From assembly GCF_002174455.2 (NCBI RefSeq), contig NZ_CP147246.1, positions 186,001-250,000 on the forward strand: a DNA stretch of 64,000 bases. The letters are read 5' to 3'. The notes beneath the pieces were generated by a model. That model saw nothing but the letters and a program-made list of their open reading frames with translations. It was not told the DNA's origin and made no database searches. The position numbers and the translations under genes are program-made. Of the stretch, positions 37,570 through 47,231 are shown piece after piece. The stretch comes from Enterococcus sp. 9D6_DIV0238 (GTDB taxonomy: Bacteria; Bacillota; Bacilli; Lactobacillales; Enterococcaceae). Positions within the stretch are counted from its first letter, which is position 1, and the number at the start of each line of letters is the position of its first letter.

Positions 37570-37624
37570 AGAATAACAGAATCGGAGGCGATAAATGGCA
37601 TCCATTTTCTGTTATTCTTTATTT
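37570..37624. terminator. Bidirectional terminator
   Basis: AGAATAACAGAA pairs with TTCTGTTATTCT, followed by TTATTTTT, between the convergent hydrolase and ferredoxin genes. Confidence 0.85.
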
Positions 37625-37831
37625 TTCAGTGATCTCTATTGCACGGACAGGACATTTGCGGTACGCTGTTAAGACATTAGACTGTTCATTTTCACTGATC
37701 ATTTCCTGTTGGGCAGAATGATCATGATTTAAGAGTACGATCCCATCATCGTCATAATCGAAAATTTCAGGCGCATAGATTTGACATAGCCCGCAGGCAA
37801 TACATTTATCTGGAATTATTTTACATAACAT
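37619..37831 (-). CDS. fer: Ferredoxin, single-cluster type
   Basis: A 70-aa electron carrier. One CxxCxxC set (KCIACGLC) and one distal Cys in KCPVRAIEI provide four ligands for a single [4Fe-4S] cluster, as in Bacillus Fer. ATG 37831 gives the normal length; a longer frame adds 17 unlikely residues. It is divergent from ypbB-recQ, the same neighbourhood as in B. subtilis (fer-ypbB-recS). Its redox partner is unknown. Confidence 0.9.
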   Translation of the reverse strand: MLCKIIPDKCIACGLCQIYAPEIFDYDDDGIVLLNHDHSAQQEMISENEQSNVLTAYRKCPVRAIEITEK

Positions 37832-37870
37832 AGTGACACATCCTATTCTAGCATTTAAAGAGGTGAAACA

Positions 37871-38905
37871 ATGGAGCCGCACTTTATTTTAACGTTATTT
37901 CAGCACGGATACAAGGTTCGAACATCGACATTATATCACCTTTTAAAAGGAAAGCGAACAAGCTCCGTTTTAGTCTATGGTTTTCTTTATGAAAATCTTC
38001 GTTTTTTTCAACTGTGTCCAGAATTGTCGGAACAGGAATTCAACAGGCAGATACACACATTGAACGAAGCTCAATTATTGGTAACAGACTTAACGGGAGA
38101 GGTTCAGATAACAACGCAAGGAAAACGATTATTATCAGAAAGCGATCAATCAATTCATTGGTTGGATAATTATCGCTTTGGCAAAACAGACGAAGAAATC
38201 TGGCGTTTTTTGCAATTTTTAGTACAAGTGACGTCTCATTTATCTTATGGAGATAAAGAATATATCCCGCTCGAGCAATCACCATTTTATCAAGTTTACT
38301 TAAAACGCAGAATCGCATCCGTTTCAAAAAAACAATTGATTCAAACGATGAAAGCCGAATGGCATTTTTTACTATCACGTTTATCAAAAAGCGAAGCTGA
38401 TTATTTTGCCCAGCAATTTTCTGGTTATCAGCAAACCGGCAAGATCGCCGTTCAAATACTGCAGAAAGAATCAACTCCATTTGAACAGCTTCTAATAAAA
38501 AAAGATCGGCTGCACCATTTACTCTATGAGATTGAAAATATGCCGAAAGAAACGTTTTTAAAAAAATCGATTCAACCCTTTATAACAAAAAATGATAATC
38601 AGAGTATGAATCAAACAAAAAGCTACTTACATCAAGAGACTTCAATCGAAACAATTGCACAACAAAGAGGGATGAAAAAAAGTACGATTCAAGATCATTT
38701 ACTGGAACTTGCTTTAACAGAAGAGATCCCTTTTGAACACTATATTTCAAAGGAAACTTATCGATTTTTGGACCAGCTTTCCAGCCCATGTCCACAATGG
38801 ATATATCGTTCCTTAAAACAAGAAAATGAACAACTTGATTATTTTGAATATCGGTTATATCAAATTGAAAAACTAAAAAAAGAAAGAGCTGATAAATTGC
38901 CATGA
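37871..38905 (+). CDS. ypbB: YpbB-like helix-turn-helix protein
   Basis: A 344-aa protein next to recQ in many Firmicutes. The C-terminal segment (about 255-300, TSIETIAQQRGMKKSTIQDHL) is the helicase-associated HTH_40 domain, elsewhere fused to RecQ-type helicases. The N-terminal two-thirds is helical and of unknown function. It overlaps recQ by four bases (ATGA), so the two products are likely partners, with YpbB supplying a DNA-binding module missing from the short RecQ. Confidence 0.85.
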   Translation: MEPHFILTLFQHGYKVRTSTLYHLLKGKRTSSVLVYGFLYENLRFFQLCPELSEQEFNRQIHTLNEAQLLVTDLTGEVQITTQGKRLLSESDQSIHWLDNYRFGKTDEEIWRFLQFLVQVTSHLSYGDKEYIPLEQSPFYQVYLKRRIASVSKKQLIQTMKAEWHFLLSRLSKSEADYFAQQFSGYQQTGKIAVQILQKESTPFEQLLIKKDRLHHLLYEIENMPKETFLKKSIQPFITKNDNQSMNQTKSYLHQETSIETIAQQRGMKKSTIQDHLLELALTEEIPFEHYISKETYRFLDQLSSPCPQWIYRSLKQENEQLDYFEYRLYQIEKLKKERADKLP

Positions 38906-40338
38906 TCGATCTAGAGCAGTTTTTACATGATAAATTTGGCTTTTCTACATTTAAACCAGGACAAAAAGAAGTGATCCAGCAATTGCTGGATAAAAAAGAT
39001 ACCTTGGCTGTTTTGCCGACAGGGACAGGGAAATCACTTTGTTACCAAATGATCGGAAAACTTACTGAAGGATTGGTTATTATCGTATCGCCTTTGCTAT
39101 CTTTGATGGAAGATCAAGTGATTCAATTACAAAAGCAAGGAGAAACAAGAGGGATAGCGTTAAATAGCAGCTTGAATTTTTTTGAAAAACAATATGTGTT
39201 GGCTCATTTGAGTCAATACAACTATATTTTTGTCAGTCCTGAAACATTACTGCAAAAAGATGTTCGGACAAAGCTTGCTCAAGAGACCGTGTCACTATTT
39301 GTTGTAGATGAAGCGCACTGTGTTGCTCAATGGGGTGTCGATTTTAGACCAGAGTACACGAAACTTGCTCAAATTCAGCAAGAATGTGATTTTCCTTTGA
39401 CTCTAGCACTAACGGCTACCGCAACACCAGCAGTCAAGGAGGAAATCATCGCTCAATTGTTTTCTCACAGCCGAGAAGTGTCGCAAATCGTATACTCTGT
39501 CAATCGGCCAAATATTGGACTCATGGTCGATCAAACGACGGAAAAAGAAGAACAGCTGATTTCTTATCTGATGCAATTGAAACAAAAAGGGATCATTTAT
39601 TGTGCGACCAGAAAAACAGCCGAAGCACTTGACCGTCTTATCAAAGAACAAACGAACTTGAAAACAGCGTATTATCATGGCGGCTTGACTCCTGTTGAAC
39701 GCAGCTTACTGCAGCAGCAGTTTGTCCAAAATCAACTAGATGTCTTATGTGCGACGAATGCTTTTGGAATGGGCATCGATAAACCAGATGTTCGTTTTGT
39801 TATTCATTATGACTGTCCAGATAGTTTAGAAAATTATGTTCAGGAAATCGGTCGCGCAGGACGAGATGGACTGGAAAGTATTGCGATCTTACTTTATCAA
39901 AAAGGCGATGAATCGATCCATTATTATTTTCAAACTGAAAGTCGGATGGATCGTGAAATCCTACATGCATTGATATCTTCACTTTCTGAAAATGAACTGG
40001 CAGATTTAGAATTGAGTGAGATCCAACAAAAATGGATTCAAGGGTTTCTGGATCAAGAATATACAATTGAAGAGTTGGAACAAAGATTATTAAGAAAAGA
40101 GAAAGAACGTCAACAACAATTGAGAATTATGTTAAACTATATCCAGCATTCAAACTGCCGACGTCGATTCATTCAACAGTATTTCTCAGAGGAAGTAGAA
40201 GAAAATCATCAAAGATTCTGCTGTGATAATTGTGGCTTATCCTTTGACAGTTATCAAGCACAAATAGTACAATCACCAGAAGAAAACGAAATCCTCGATC
40301 GGTGGGAGGACATTTTGATAAGATTATTTAAAGAATGA
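38902..40338 (+). CDS. recQ: ATP-dependent DNA helicase RecQ (short, RecS-type)
   Basis: Superfamily 2 helicase of 478 aa, 3'-5' in this family. Walker A TGTGKS is at residues 40-45, DEAH at 136-139, and the motif VI region is QEIGRAGRDG. A zinc-binding cysteine cluster (CRRRFIQQYF then CCDNCG) ends the RQC-like part. The protein stops soon after, so the HRDC domain of long RecQ is absent, as in Bacillus RecS. Coupled to ypbB by overlap. Confidence 0.93.
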   Translation: MIDLEQFLHDKFGFSTFKPGQKEVIQQLLDKKDTLAVLPTGTGKSLCYQMIGKLTEGLVIIVSPLLSLMEDQVIQLQKQGETRGIALNSSLNFFEKQYVLAHLSQYNYIFVSPETLLQKDVRTKLAQETVSLFVVDEAHCVAQWGVDFRPEYTKLAQIQQECDFPLTLALTATATPAVKEEIIAQLFSHSREVSQIVYSVNRPNIGLMVDQTTEKEEQLISYLMQLKQKGIIYCATRKTAEALDRLIKEQTNLKTAYYHGGLTPVERSLLQQQFVQNQLDVLCATNAFGMGIDKPDVRFVIHYDCPDSLENYVQEIGRAGRDGLESIAILLYQKGDESIHYYFQTESRMDREILHALISSLSENELADLELSEIQQKWIQGFLDQEYTIEELEQRLLRKEKERQQQLRIMLNYIQHSNCRRRFIQQYFSEEVEENHQRFCCDNCGLSFDSYQAQIVQSPEENEILDRWEDILIRLFKE

Positions 40339-40417
40339 AAATAATCTTTTTTTAGACTGCAGCATAGAAAAAGCTGTGGTATAATAGCAAAAGAGAATTT
40401 TTAGGAGGAACAGATAC

Positions 40418-40951
40418 GTGAGTAAACGAGATAAGAAAAATGGTGTACGCGAACCATGGGAGCAGTCAATTTATGATACAGAAAAGGGTGCGGGAGGTTC
40501 TCGTTCAGAAAAGCGTCAACAAAAGAAAGGAAACACAGTTTTTCTAACGATTTTAGTTATCTTATTACTATTGATCATTTCACTTCCAGTAGGAACTTAC
40601 CTTTATGTAATGAGAGATAAAAAGCCTGATGCAAGTAAACAAGCGAGTCAGCCGTCATCGTCAGTTGTCGTTCAATCGTCAACTAAAAACAGCACGACAC
40701 AACCTTCGTCATCAAGTGAATCTCAACAGCAGTCTACTTCATCATCAGAAGGTGAAACAGATCCAAATGGTGTAACAACACCATCATCAAGTCAAACAGA
40801 GACTGGTGCAGTTTATGATGCTGTTCAGTCTGGAGAAGGTCCTAACCAAGTTGCTCAAAGAAACGGCATAACATTAGAGGAACTATTACAATTGAATGGT
40901 ATGACTGGCGACGAAACACTGCAACCAGGTGATCAATTACGTGTAAAATAA
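40418..40951 (+). CDS. LysM-domain membrane protein (YpbE-like)
   Basis: A 177-aa single-pass protein. A charged cytoplasmic N terminus (1-38) leads to one membrane helix (about 41-63), a Ser/Thr/Gln-rich extracellular spacer (72-130), and a C-terminal LysM domain (about 132-177, YDAVQSGEGPNQVAQRNGIT...LQPGDQLRVK) that binds peptidoglycan. The GTG start has TTAGGAGGA upstream. The order recQ then a LysM protein matches B. subtilis ypbE, so a role at the cell wall is expected. Confidence 0.88.
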   Translation: MSKRDKKNGVREPWEQSIYDTEKGAGGSRSEKRQQKKGNTVFLTILVILLLLIISLPVGTYLYVMRDKKPDASKQASQPSSSVVVQSSTKNSTTQPSSSSESQQQSTSSSEGETDPNGVTTPSSSQTETGAVYDAVQSGEGPNQVAQRNGITLEELLQLNGMTGDETLQPGDQLRVK

Positions 40952-40961
40952 TAAAAAATAA

Positions 40962-40996
40962 AGCAGCAGGAAATGTCCCAATGTTTTCTGCTGTTA
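40962..40996 (+). terminator. Hairpin after the LysM gene
   Basis: GCAGCAGGAAAT pairs with ATGTTTTCTGCTG; a modest T content follows. It is the first of two hairpins before cmk. Confidence 0.6.
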
Positions 40997-40999
40997 TTA

Positions 41000-41044
41000 A
41001 GGGTCTGAAGCAAAACAGTGATCGTTTTGTCCCAGACTCTTTTA
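41000..41044 (+). terminator. Terminator before cmk
   Basis: AGGGTCTG and CAAAACA pair with GTTTTG and CCCAGACTCT, followed by TTTT. This is one of the GTCCCAGAC-type stems recurring in the window. Confidence 0.75.
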
Positions 41045-41070
41045 CTATGTGATAAACAAGGGAGCGCATT

Positions 41071-41739
41071 ATGAAAAAGATTAGTATTGCAATCGATGGT
41101 CCGGCATCATCCGGCAAAAGTACTGTAGCAAAGATTTTAGCTAAAAAACTAAATTATATATACTGTGATACAGGTGCGATGTATCGTGCATTGACCTATT
41201 TAGCGATCCAAAAGAATATTGATTTTGAAGATGAAACGGGTTTAGTCAAATTATGTTTGGAGCATACGATTTCATTTAAGCAAACTGATAAAGCGCAATT
41301 AGTTTTTGTCGACAACAATGAAGTCACGGAAGCAATTAGACAGCCGGATGTTACAAACGCTGTCTCGATCGTTGCGAAACATAAAGAAGTTCGAGAAAAA
41401 ATGGTCGAACTGCAACAAGCGATCGGTCAAGCAGGAGGAGTAGTGATGGATGGCCGAGACATCGGTACAGCAGTCTTGCCAGATGCGGAAGTCAAGATCT
41501 TTTTGGTTGCCAGTGTTTCAGAACGGGCAGAAAGACGTTATAAAGAAAATCAGGAAAAAGGAATCACAACAGATTTTGAAACATTGAAAAAAGAAATCGA
41601 GCAGCGCGATCACCTTGATTCAACTCGAGCTGTGTCACCTTTGAAGCAAGCGAAAGATGCAGTGAAGATCGATACGACAGGTTTAACTATAGAAGAGGTC
41701 GTAGCAGCGATTGAGCAAGGTATTTTAGCAGCTAGTTAA
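41071..41739 (+). CDS. cmk: Cytidylate kinase
   Basis: Phosphorylates CMP and dCMP to the diphosphates. The P-loop [11 protein letters not shown] is at residues 7-17, followed by the CMP-binding [19 protein letters not shown] and a lid with RRYKEN. Length (222 aa) is typical of the long form. AAGGGAG precedes the ATG. It directly precedes rpsA, as in most Firmicutes and Proteobacteria. Confidence 0.97.
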   Translation: MKKISIAIDGPASSGKSTVAKILAKKLNYIYCDTGAMYRALTYLAIQKNIDFEDETGLVKLCLEHTISFKQTDKAQLVFVDNNEVTEAIRQPDVTNAVSIVAKHKEVREKMVELQQAIGQAGGVVMDGRDIGTAVLPDAEVKIFLVASVSERAERRYKENQEKGITTDFETLKKEIEQRDHLDSTRAVSPLKQAKDAVKIDTTGLTIEEVVAAIEQGILAAS

Positions 41740-41930
41740 ATGCTACTTTCACCTTTACAAATCAGATAAGGATATAGTTTCTTTGTCTTTAAGCAAGAAA
41801 ATTTCTTCTTCTCTGAAAGAAAAAAAAGAAAATGAGAGAAATCGCTTTATTTTTTCTGGAAAATCCCGTACTATTAAGGGAGTAGGTCAGTTTTTTACGA
41901 ATTTTTGGTGGCATAGGAGGATTAGTATTC

Positions 41931-43142
41931 ATGACAGAAGACAAACAAATGGAAAACAGCAATGAAACAATGGAAGATGTAATGAACAGCGTCCAAGAAG
42001 TAAACGTTGGCGACATCGTTAAGGGTGAAGTACTTGCCGTTGAGGACAAACAAGTGATTGTTGGTATTGAAGGCGCCGGTGTTGAAGGCGTAGTTCCCGC
42101 TAAAGAGTTATCTACGACTCAAGTAGAAGATATCAATGAATTAGTTAAAGTCGGTGACATATTAGATTTAGTAGTCATCACATCAATCGGTAAAGATAAA
42201 GAAAATGGCAGTTATTTACTTTCAAAACGCCGTTTAGATGCTAAAAAAGTTTGGGAAGAGATCGAGCAAGATTTCCAAGCTGGAAAAATCATCGAAGCCC
42301 CTGTTACAAATGTTGTAAAAGGCGGTTTAGTTGTTGATGTTGGTGTACGTGGATTTGTTCCTGCATCAATGGTTGAAGATCATTTTGTAGATGATTTCTC
42401 TGAATACAAAGGGAAGACGTTGACGTTCAAAATCATTGAAATCGAACCTTCAGAAAATCGTTTGATTTTATCTCATAAAGCTGTTGTTGAAGCTGAAAAG
42501 GAATCAAAGAAAAAAGATATTCTAGCAACATTGCATGATGGTGATATCGTGGATGGTAAAGTTGCTCGTTTAACTGATTTCGGTGCATTTATCGATTTAG
42601 GCGGTATTGACGGATTGGTTCATGTATCAGAAATTGCTCATCAGCATGTCGGTAAACCAAGCGATGTTTTATCAGTTGGAGATGATGTGAAAGTCAAGAT
42701 CCTTTCGATCAATCCAGATGAAGAGCGTGTTTCATTATCTATCAAAGAAACATTGGCAGGACCGTGGGAAGATATCGAAAATAAAGCAGCTGTCGGCTCT
42801 GTTCTTGACGGAGTTGTTAAGCGTTTAACTAGCTTTGGTGCATTTGTTGAAGTTTTCCCTGGTGTGGAAGGCTTAGTGCATATCTCTCAAATTTCGCATA
42901 AACATATTGCAACTCCTCATGAAGTACTGCAAGAAGGCGATGCGATCCAAGTAAAAGTGTTAGAAGTCAATCCTGAAGAACATCGTATTGCTCTAAGTAT
43001 TAAGGCATTAGAAGCAAAACCAGAATCTAAAGAAGAACCAAAAGATGTTGAAGATTATGAACTTCCAGAAGAAAATACTGGATTCACAATGGGTGATATC
43101 TTAGGTGATGCATTAAAAGGTCAGGACACAGACTCGGAATAA
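41931..43142 (+). CDS. rpsA: 30S ribosomal protein S1 homologue
   Basis: RNA-binding protein of 403 aa with four S1 domains at roughly residues 22-95, 108-178, 193-265 and 280-352; the third and fourth show LTDFGAFIDLGGIDGLVHVSE and LTSFGAFVEVFPGVEGLVHIS. This four-domain form is usual in low-GC Gram-positives and shorter than the six-domain E. coli S1. The ATG has GGAGGA upstream. The 190-base gap to cmk is T/A-rich and carries no gene. Confidence 0.95.
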   Translation: MTEDKQMENSNETMEDVMNSVQEVNVGDIVKGEVLAVEDKQVIVGIEGAGVEGVVPAKELSTTQVEDINELVKVGDILDLVVITSIGKDKENGSYLLSKRRLDAKKVWEEIEQDFQAGKIIEAPVTNVVKGGLVVDVGVRGFVPASMVEDHFVDDFSEYKGKTLTFKIIEIEPSENRLILSHKAVVEAEKESKKKDILATLHDGDIVDGKVARLTDFGAFIDLGGIDGLVHVSEIAHQHVGKPSDVLSVGDDVKVKILSINPDEERVSLSIKETLAGPWEDIENKAAVGSVLDGVVKRLTSFGAFVEVFPGVEGLVHISQISHKHIATPHEVLQEGDAIQVKVLEVNPEEHRIALSIKALEAKPESKEEPKDVEDYELPEENTGFTMGDILGDALKGQDTDSE

Positions 43143-43207
43143 TTTTTCAGTCTGAAGGTAGAGTATAAATGCTCGGTCTGATTTTTATCACCGTTTATCA
43201 AGAATAT

Positions 43208-43254
43208 AAATCCACGATAAAACTGTTTTCTAGTTTTATCGTGGATTTTTTTTG
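43208..43254. terminator. Strong bidirectional terminator after rpsA
   Basis: AATCCACGATAAAAC pairs with GTTTTATCGTGGATT, followed by TTTTTTT; it also ends the convergent regulator gene. Confidence 0.92.
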
Positions 43255-43255
43255 T

Positions 43256-44032
43256 TCATTGATAAATAATTCTTAAATCAGCTGGGGTATGTTCCCCATG
43301 ATACTGTTTACGAAATTGATGAGGCGATTGTCCCACTTTTTTCTTGAATAATTTACTGAAATAGGTTGAGTCTATATAACCGACTGTTCCTGAAATTTCA
43401 GTAATAGGCTCCTCTGTTTTCATCAATAGCTGTTTCGCTTTTTCAATCCGATAAGCAGTTAAATAATCAATGAAATTCATTCCGACAGCTTCTTTAAAGA
43501 AGCGACTGACATAGTGACGATTTAGGTGCATGATGTCAGCTAAGGTGGTCAAGTTGATCTCCTCATTATAGTGTTCGTGAATATAATCTAAGATAGTATT
43601 GATTTGTTCTTTAGCTAAAACAGTTGGTTTATTATTTAATATATCCATGAGTGAAACTTGATTTAAGGATCTGACACAACGGTCGATCGCAACTTTCAAT
43701 TCATCAAAATCAACGGGTGTAAGTAAATAGTCGATGACTCCACAGCGCAGAGCCTGATGAAGGCTTTGAAAGCTCTCGTGTTCAGTCAAAATGATCACTT
43801 TGATATTCGGCAAAGTTTGAACTATTTTTCGTTTCACAATAAATCCGTCGATGTCCAAATGGTCAATCGAAATCAACAAAATCTCAGGTAAAAATTCTTC
43901 TGTGATTTTTAGTGCTTCTACTTCAGTTGTAGCTGGAGGTAGGATTTTTATATTCATGAAAGAATCGTTGATCGATTGTTGAAGCATCGATTGTTCCTGT
44001 AGATCATCACTGACAATCAATAGTCGGCACAT
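43256..44032 (-). CDS. AraC-type response regulator with degenerate receiver
   Basis: A 258-aa protein with an N-terminal CheY-like receiver (1-115) and a C-terminal AraC DNA-binding domain (about 150-250, two helix-turn-helices: LTTLADIMHLNRHYVSRFFKEAVG and ITEISGTVGYIDSTYFSKLFKKKVGQSPHQFR). The phosphorylated Asp is replaced by Ser55 (LLISIDHLDIDG) and the conserved Lys by Thr105 (YLLTPVD), so normal phosphorylation looks impossible. No kinase gene is adjacent. It is divergent from the aldehyde dehydrogenase gene, its likely target. ATG 44032 has GAGGG seven bases upstream. Confidence 0.88.
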   Translation of the reverse strand: MCRLLIVSDDLQEQSMLQQSINDSFMNIKILPPATTEVEALKITEEFLPEILLISIDHLDIDGFIVKRKIVQTLPNIKVIILTEHESFQSLHQALRCGVIDYLLTPVDFDELKVAIDRCVRSLNQVSLMDILNNKPTVLAKEQINTILDYIHEHYNEEINLTTLADIMHLNRHYVSRFFKEAVGMNFIDYLTAYRIEKAKQLLMKTEEPITEISGTVGYIDSTYFSKLFKKKVGQSPHQFRKQYHGEHTPADLRIIYQ

Positions 44033-44204
44033 AAACAAACCCTCATTTCTTTGTGAAATTTATTTTACAACCTTATCATACATTGAATAAGTAGCGCTTT
44101 CAAGTGTAATTCTTTGTGAAAAAATTACAGAAAAAAGTAAATATTGTCCATAATCTTCTTAAATTTGTCCCTAACAAATTGGCTAAAATAAATTAAACTC
44201 TATT

Positions 44205-44218
44205 TGTAAGCGTTTAAA
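44205..44218 (+). promoter_or_regulatory. Candidate cre (CcpA) site
   Basis: TGTAAGCGTTTAAA matches the catabolite-responsive element consensus TGWAANCGNTNWCA at all but one fixed position. It lies 19 bases before the aldehyde dehydrogenase start, where CcpA binding would block expression. A weaker partial match is near 44093. Confidence 0.6.
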
Positions 44219-44236
44219 AAAGAAGGGGTGGCCGAT

Positions 44237-45577
44237 ATGACAGAAGAAATCAAAGTAAAAGAAATCGAAACTCTTGTTGAGACAGCAAAGAGTGCGCAAA
44301 AGAAGTACGAGCACTTTACGCAGGAACAAGTAGATGCGGTTGTTAGGAGTGTTTACCAAGCTACGCTAAAGAATGCAGAAAAATTAGCTATTGCAGCAAA
44401 TGAAGAGACAGGATTTGGGAAAGTATCTGATAAAATCATCAAGAATACTTTTGCAAGTGAACAAGTGTATGAGAGCATCAAAGATTTAGCGACAGTTGGA
44501 ATCATCAATCGCCTTGAACAGGAAAAAATCATCGAAATCGGTATACCTTTAGGAGTGGTTGCTGGCTTGATTCCATCAACAAATCCAACGGCAACGGTCA
44601 TTTTTAAATCATTGATTGCTCTAAAAACTGGAAACGCAATTATTTTTTCACCACATCCGAAAGCATTGAATGCAATTTTATTAGCTGCTGAAATTATTGA
44701 AAACGCAGCTGTTGCTGCTGGCGCGCCGGCAGGTTTGATTCAAGTGATCAAAGAGCCCACTTTAGAAGCAACAGGAGCTTTAATGAAGCATCCGGATGTC
44801 TCTTTGATTCTTGCGACGGGTGGCAAGGCAATGGTCCAAGCAGCTTATAGCTCGGGAAATCCAGCAATTGGTGTAGGGCCTGGCAATGTTCCTGTATTGA
44901 TCGATCACTCTGCAGATATTAATCATGCAATAAACTGTATTGTCAGCAGTAAAACTTTTGATAATGGTATCATTTGCGCTTCAGAACAGGCTTTGATCGT
45001 GGAAACATCTGTCAAAAATGAAGTTATTGAACAATTAAAAGCGAAGGATGCTTATTTTATGAATGAGGAAGAAGCGGCTAAAGTCAGCCGTTACATTTTG
45101 AGAGAGACAGGCACTCTGAATCCTGAAATAGTTGGAAAAAGTGCAGTCGATGTAGCGGAATTAGTAGGTATTAATGTACCAGCAAGTACCAGTATTTTAA
45201 TTTCAGAACAGACAGAGATCGGTCGGCACAATCCATACTCTAGAGAGAAACTAACACCGATCCTAGGGTTGTATACTGTAACTTCTTTCAAAGAAGGTGT
45301 CGATACATGTAAAGCTTTACTAGCAAATGAAGGAACAGGTCATACTGCTGTTCTTCATACGACAACGGATGCGAATGCGGAAACGTTTGGTTTAGAAATG
45401 AAAGCCTCTCGTATTTTAGTCAATACACTTGGCGCTTTAGGCGCAATCGGAGCGACGACAAAACTGGCACCTTCGATGACTTTAGGCTGTGGTGCCATGG
45501 GCGGCAGTAGTACAACGGATAATGTAACAGCACGTCATTTGATGAATATCAAACGTATAGCTTATGGTGTAGAATGA
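44237..45577 (+). CDS. CoA-acylating aldehyde dehydrogenase
   Basis: A 446-aa enzyme of the aldehyde dehydrogenase superfamily, acylating type (EutE/PduP/AdhE N-terminal-like), converting an aldehyde, NAD+ and CoA to acyl-CoA or the reverse. Nucleophile Cys247 is in FDNGIICASEQ; the nucleotide-binding segments are PSTNPTATVIFKS and ATGGKAMVQAAYSSG. No alcohol dehydrogenase domain is fused and no eut or pdu microcompartment gene is near. ATG 44237 has GGGG eight bases upstream; the GTG at 44228 overlaps that site. Control by the divergent regulator and by CcpA is inferred. Confidence 0.88.
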   Translation: MTEEIKVKEIETLVETAKSAQKKYEHFTQEQVDAVVRSVYQATLKNAEKLAIAANEETGFGKVSDKIIKNTFASEQVYESIKDLATVGIINRLEQEKIIEIGIPLGVVAGLIPSTNPTATVIFKSLIALKTGNAIIFSPHPKALNAILLAAEIIENAAVAAGAPAGLIQVIKEPTLEATGALMKHPDVSLILATGGKAMVQAAYSSGNPAIGVGPGNVPVLIDHSADINHAINCIVSSKTFDNGIICASEQALIVETSVKNEVIEQLKAKDAYFMNEEEAAKVSRYILRETGTLNPEIVGKSAVDVAELVGINVPASTSILISEQTEIGRHNPYSREKLTPILGLYTVTSFKEGVDTCKALLANEGTGHTAVLHTTTDANAETFGLEMKASRILVNTLGALGAIGATTKLAPSMTLGCGAMGGSSTTDNVTARHLMNIKRIAYGVE

Positions 45578-45607
45578 TCGATCATTAGAAGAATGACAGG
45601 GATAGTT

Positions 45608-45663
45608 GAACGGTACTGTAATTAATGACAAATGAAGTCATTTGTACAGTACCGTTCTTTTTT
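45608..45663 (+). terminator. Terminator after the aldehyde dehydrogenase gene
   Basis: GAACGGTACTGTA pairs with TACAGTACCGTTC, with an inner TGAC/GTCA stem, followed by TTTTTT. Confidence 0.93.
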
Positions 45664-45759
45664 CATCTTTAAACATATATTTCACTAGTTTTTCTTGCAT
45701 CTTCGACAGGCATTAGGTAAACTAGTAAAGATTGAAAACTTGTCAAGGAGGTAGTTTGA

Positions 45760-47070
45760 ATGGCAAATCCAACAATTGCAATTGTCGGTCGCCCGAATGT
45801 AGGAAAGTCGACGATTTTTAACCGTATAGCTGGTGAACGAATTTCTATCGTTGAAGATACACCAGGTGTCACCAGAGACCGTATTTACGCCACAGGAGAG
45901 TGGTTAGGTCGCGAATTTAGTATAATCGATACAGGTGGTATCGATCTTAGTGACGAGCCGTTTATGGAACAAATCAAGCATCAGGCAGAAATCGCGATCG
46001 AAGAGGCCGATGTCATCATTTTCGTTGCCAGCGGCAGAGAAGGCGTGACAGATGCAGATGAACTTGTAGCAAAAATTTTATACCGTAGTAAAAAGCCAAT
46101 CATTTTGGCTGTGAATAAAGTCGATAACCCAGAAATGCGTAATGATATTTATGAGTTTTATGCGTTAGGATTAGGAGATCCATTTCCAATTTCAGGAAGT
46201 CACGGACTTGGTATCGGTGATGTACTGGATGAAGCAGTTAAGCATTTTTCAACTGAAATCGAAGAAGAAGAGGAAGGCATAATCAAGTTTAGCCTGATTG
46301 GACGTCCGAATGTAGGGAAATCCTCATTGATCAACGCAATTCTAGGTGAAGAACGAGTGATCGTTTCTGATATTGAAGGCACGACGAGAGATGCCATCGA
46401 CACACACTTTGAATCTGAAAATGGGCAAAAGTTCCTGATGATCGATACAGCAGGAATGCGTAAACGCGGAAAGGTCTATGAAAGTACTGAAAAGTATAGC
46501 GTAATGCGTGCGATGCGTGCGATCGAACGTTCAGATATTGTTTTGATGGTTCTAAATGCGGAAGAAGGTATTCGTGAACAAGATAAAAAAGTTGCCGGTT
46601 ATGCACATGAAGCTGGCCGAGGCATCATCATTGTCGTCAATAAATGGGACACGTTGAAAAAAGAAACAAATACCATGCGTGATTTTGAAGAAGAAATTCG
46701 TGATGAATTCCAATATTTGGACTATGCACCGATCATTTTCGTTTCAGCTGTAACGAAGCAGCGTTTAAATAAGCTGCCTGAGCTGATCGAAACTGTCAGC
46801 ATGAACCAAAACCTACGAATTCCGTCAGCGTTATTGAACGACGTAGTGATGGATGCGATCGCGATCAATCCAACACCGACAGATAAAGGGAAACGTTTGA
46901 AAGTCTTTTATGCTACACAAGTGGCTATCAAACCGCCAACCTTCGTGATTTTCGTGAATGAAGAAGAATTGATGCATTTTTCTTACGCACGCTTTTTAGA
47001 AAATCAAATTCGAAAAGCATTCACTTTTGAAGGAACACCGATCAAAATTATTCCAAGAAGACGGAAATAG
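45760..47070 (+). CDS. der: Ribosome biogenesis GTPase Der (EngA)
   Basis: Double GTPase needed for 50S subunit maturation. The first G domain has GRPNVGKST at 10-18 and the second GRPNVGKSS near 180; each is followed by its DTxG motif (DTGGID and [11 protein letters not shown]). The C-terminal KH-like domain ends at residue 436. The ATG has AAGGAGG upstream. Position between rpsA and hup is conserved in Firmicutes, apart from the inserted regulator and dehydrogenase. Confidence 0.97.
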   Translation: MANPTIAIVGRPNVGKSTIFNRIAGERISIVEDTPGVTRDRIYATGEWLGREFSIIDTGGIDLSDEPFMEQIKHQAEIAIEEADVIIFVASGREGVTDADELVAKILYRSKKPIILAVNKVDNPEMRNDIYEFYALGLGDPFPISGSHGLGIGDVLDEAVKHFSTEIEEEEEGIIKFSLIGRPNVGKSSLINAILGEERVIVSDIEGTTRDAIDTHFESENGQKFLMIDTAGMRKRGKVYESTEKYSVMRAMRAIERSDIVLMVLNAEEGIREQDKKVAGYAHEAGRGIIIVVNKWDTLKKETNTMRDFEEEIRDEFQYLDYAPIIFVSAVTKQRLNKLPELIETVSMNQNLRIPSALLNDVVMDAIAINPTPTDKGKRLKVFYATQVAIKPPTFVIFVNEEELMHFSYARFLENQIRKAFTFEGTPIKIIPRRRK

Positions 47071-47231
47071 CGCATTTTACCACACTTTTTTCAAATGTAC
47101 AAACAAATTCATTGAGTTCTAAAAAAAAATGACATTTTTTGAAAAAACTGGTTAAAAAGCATCAAAAACCTTGCTATTACAAGCTTCCTATGATATCGTG
47201 ATAACAGAATATTGAACCAAATCAATATTTG

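Noticed and set aside
41783..41965. Open frame in the rpsA leader
   Set aside because: It starts without a binding site and runs into rpsA in another frame; the A-rich leader explains the lysine-rich product.
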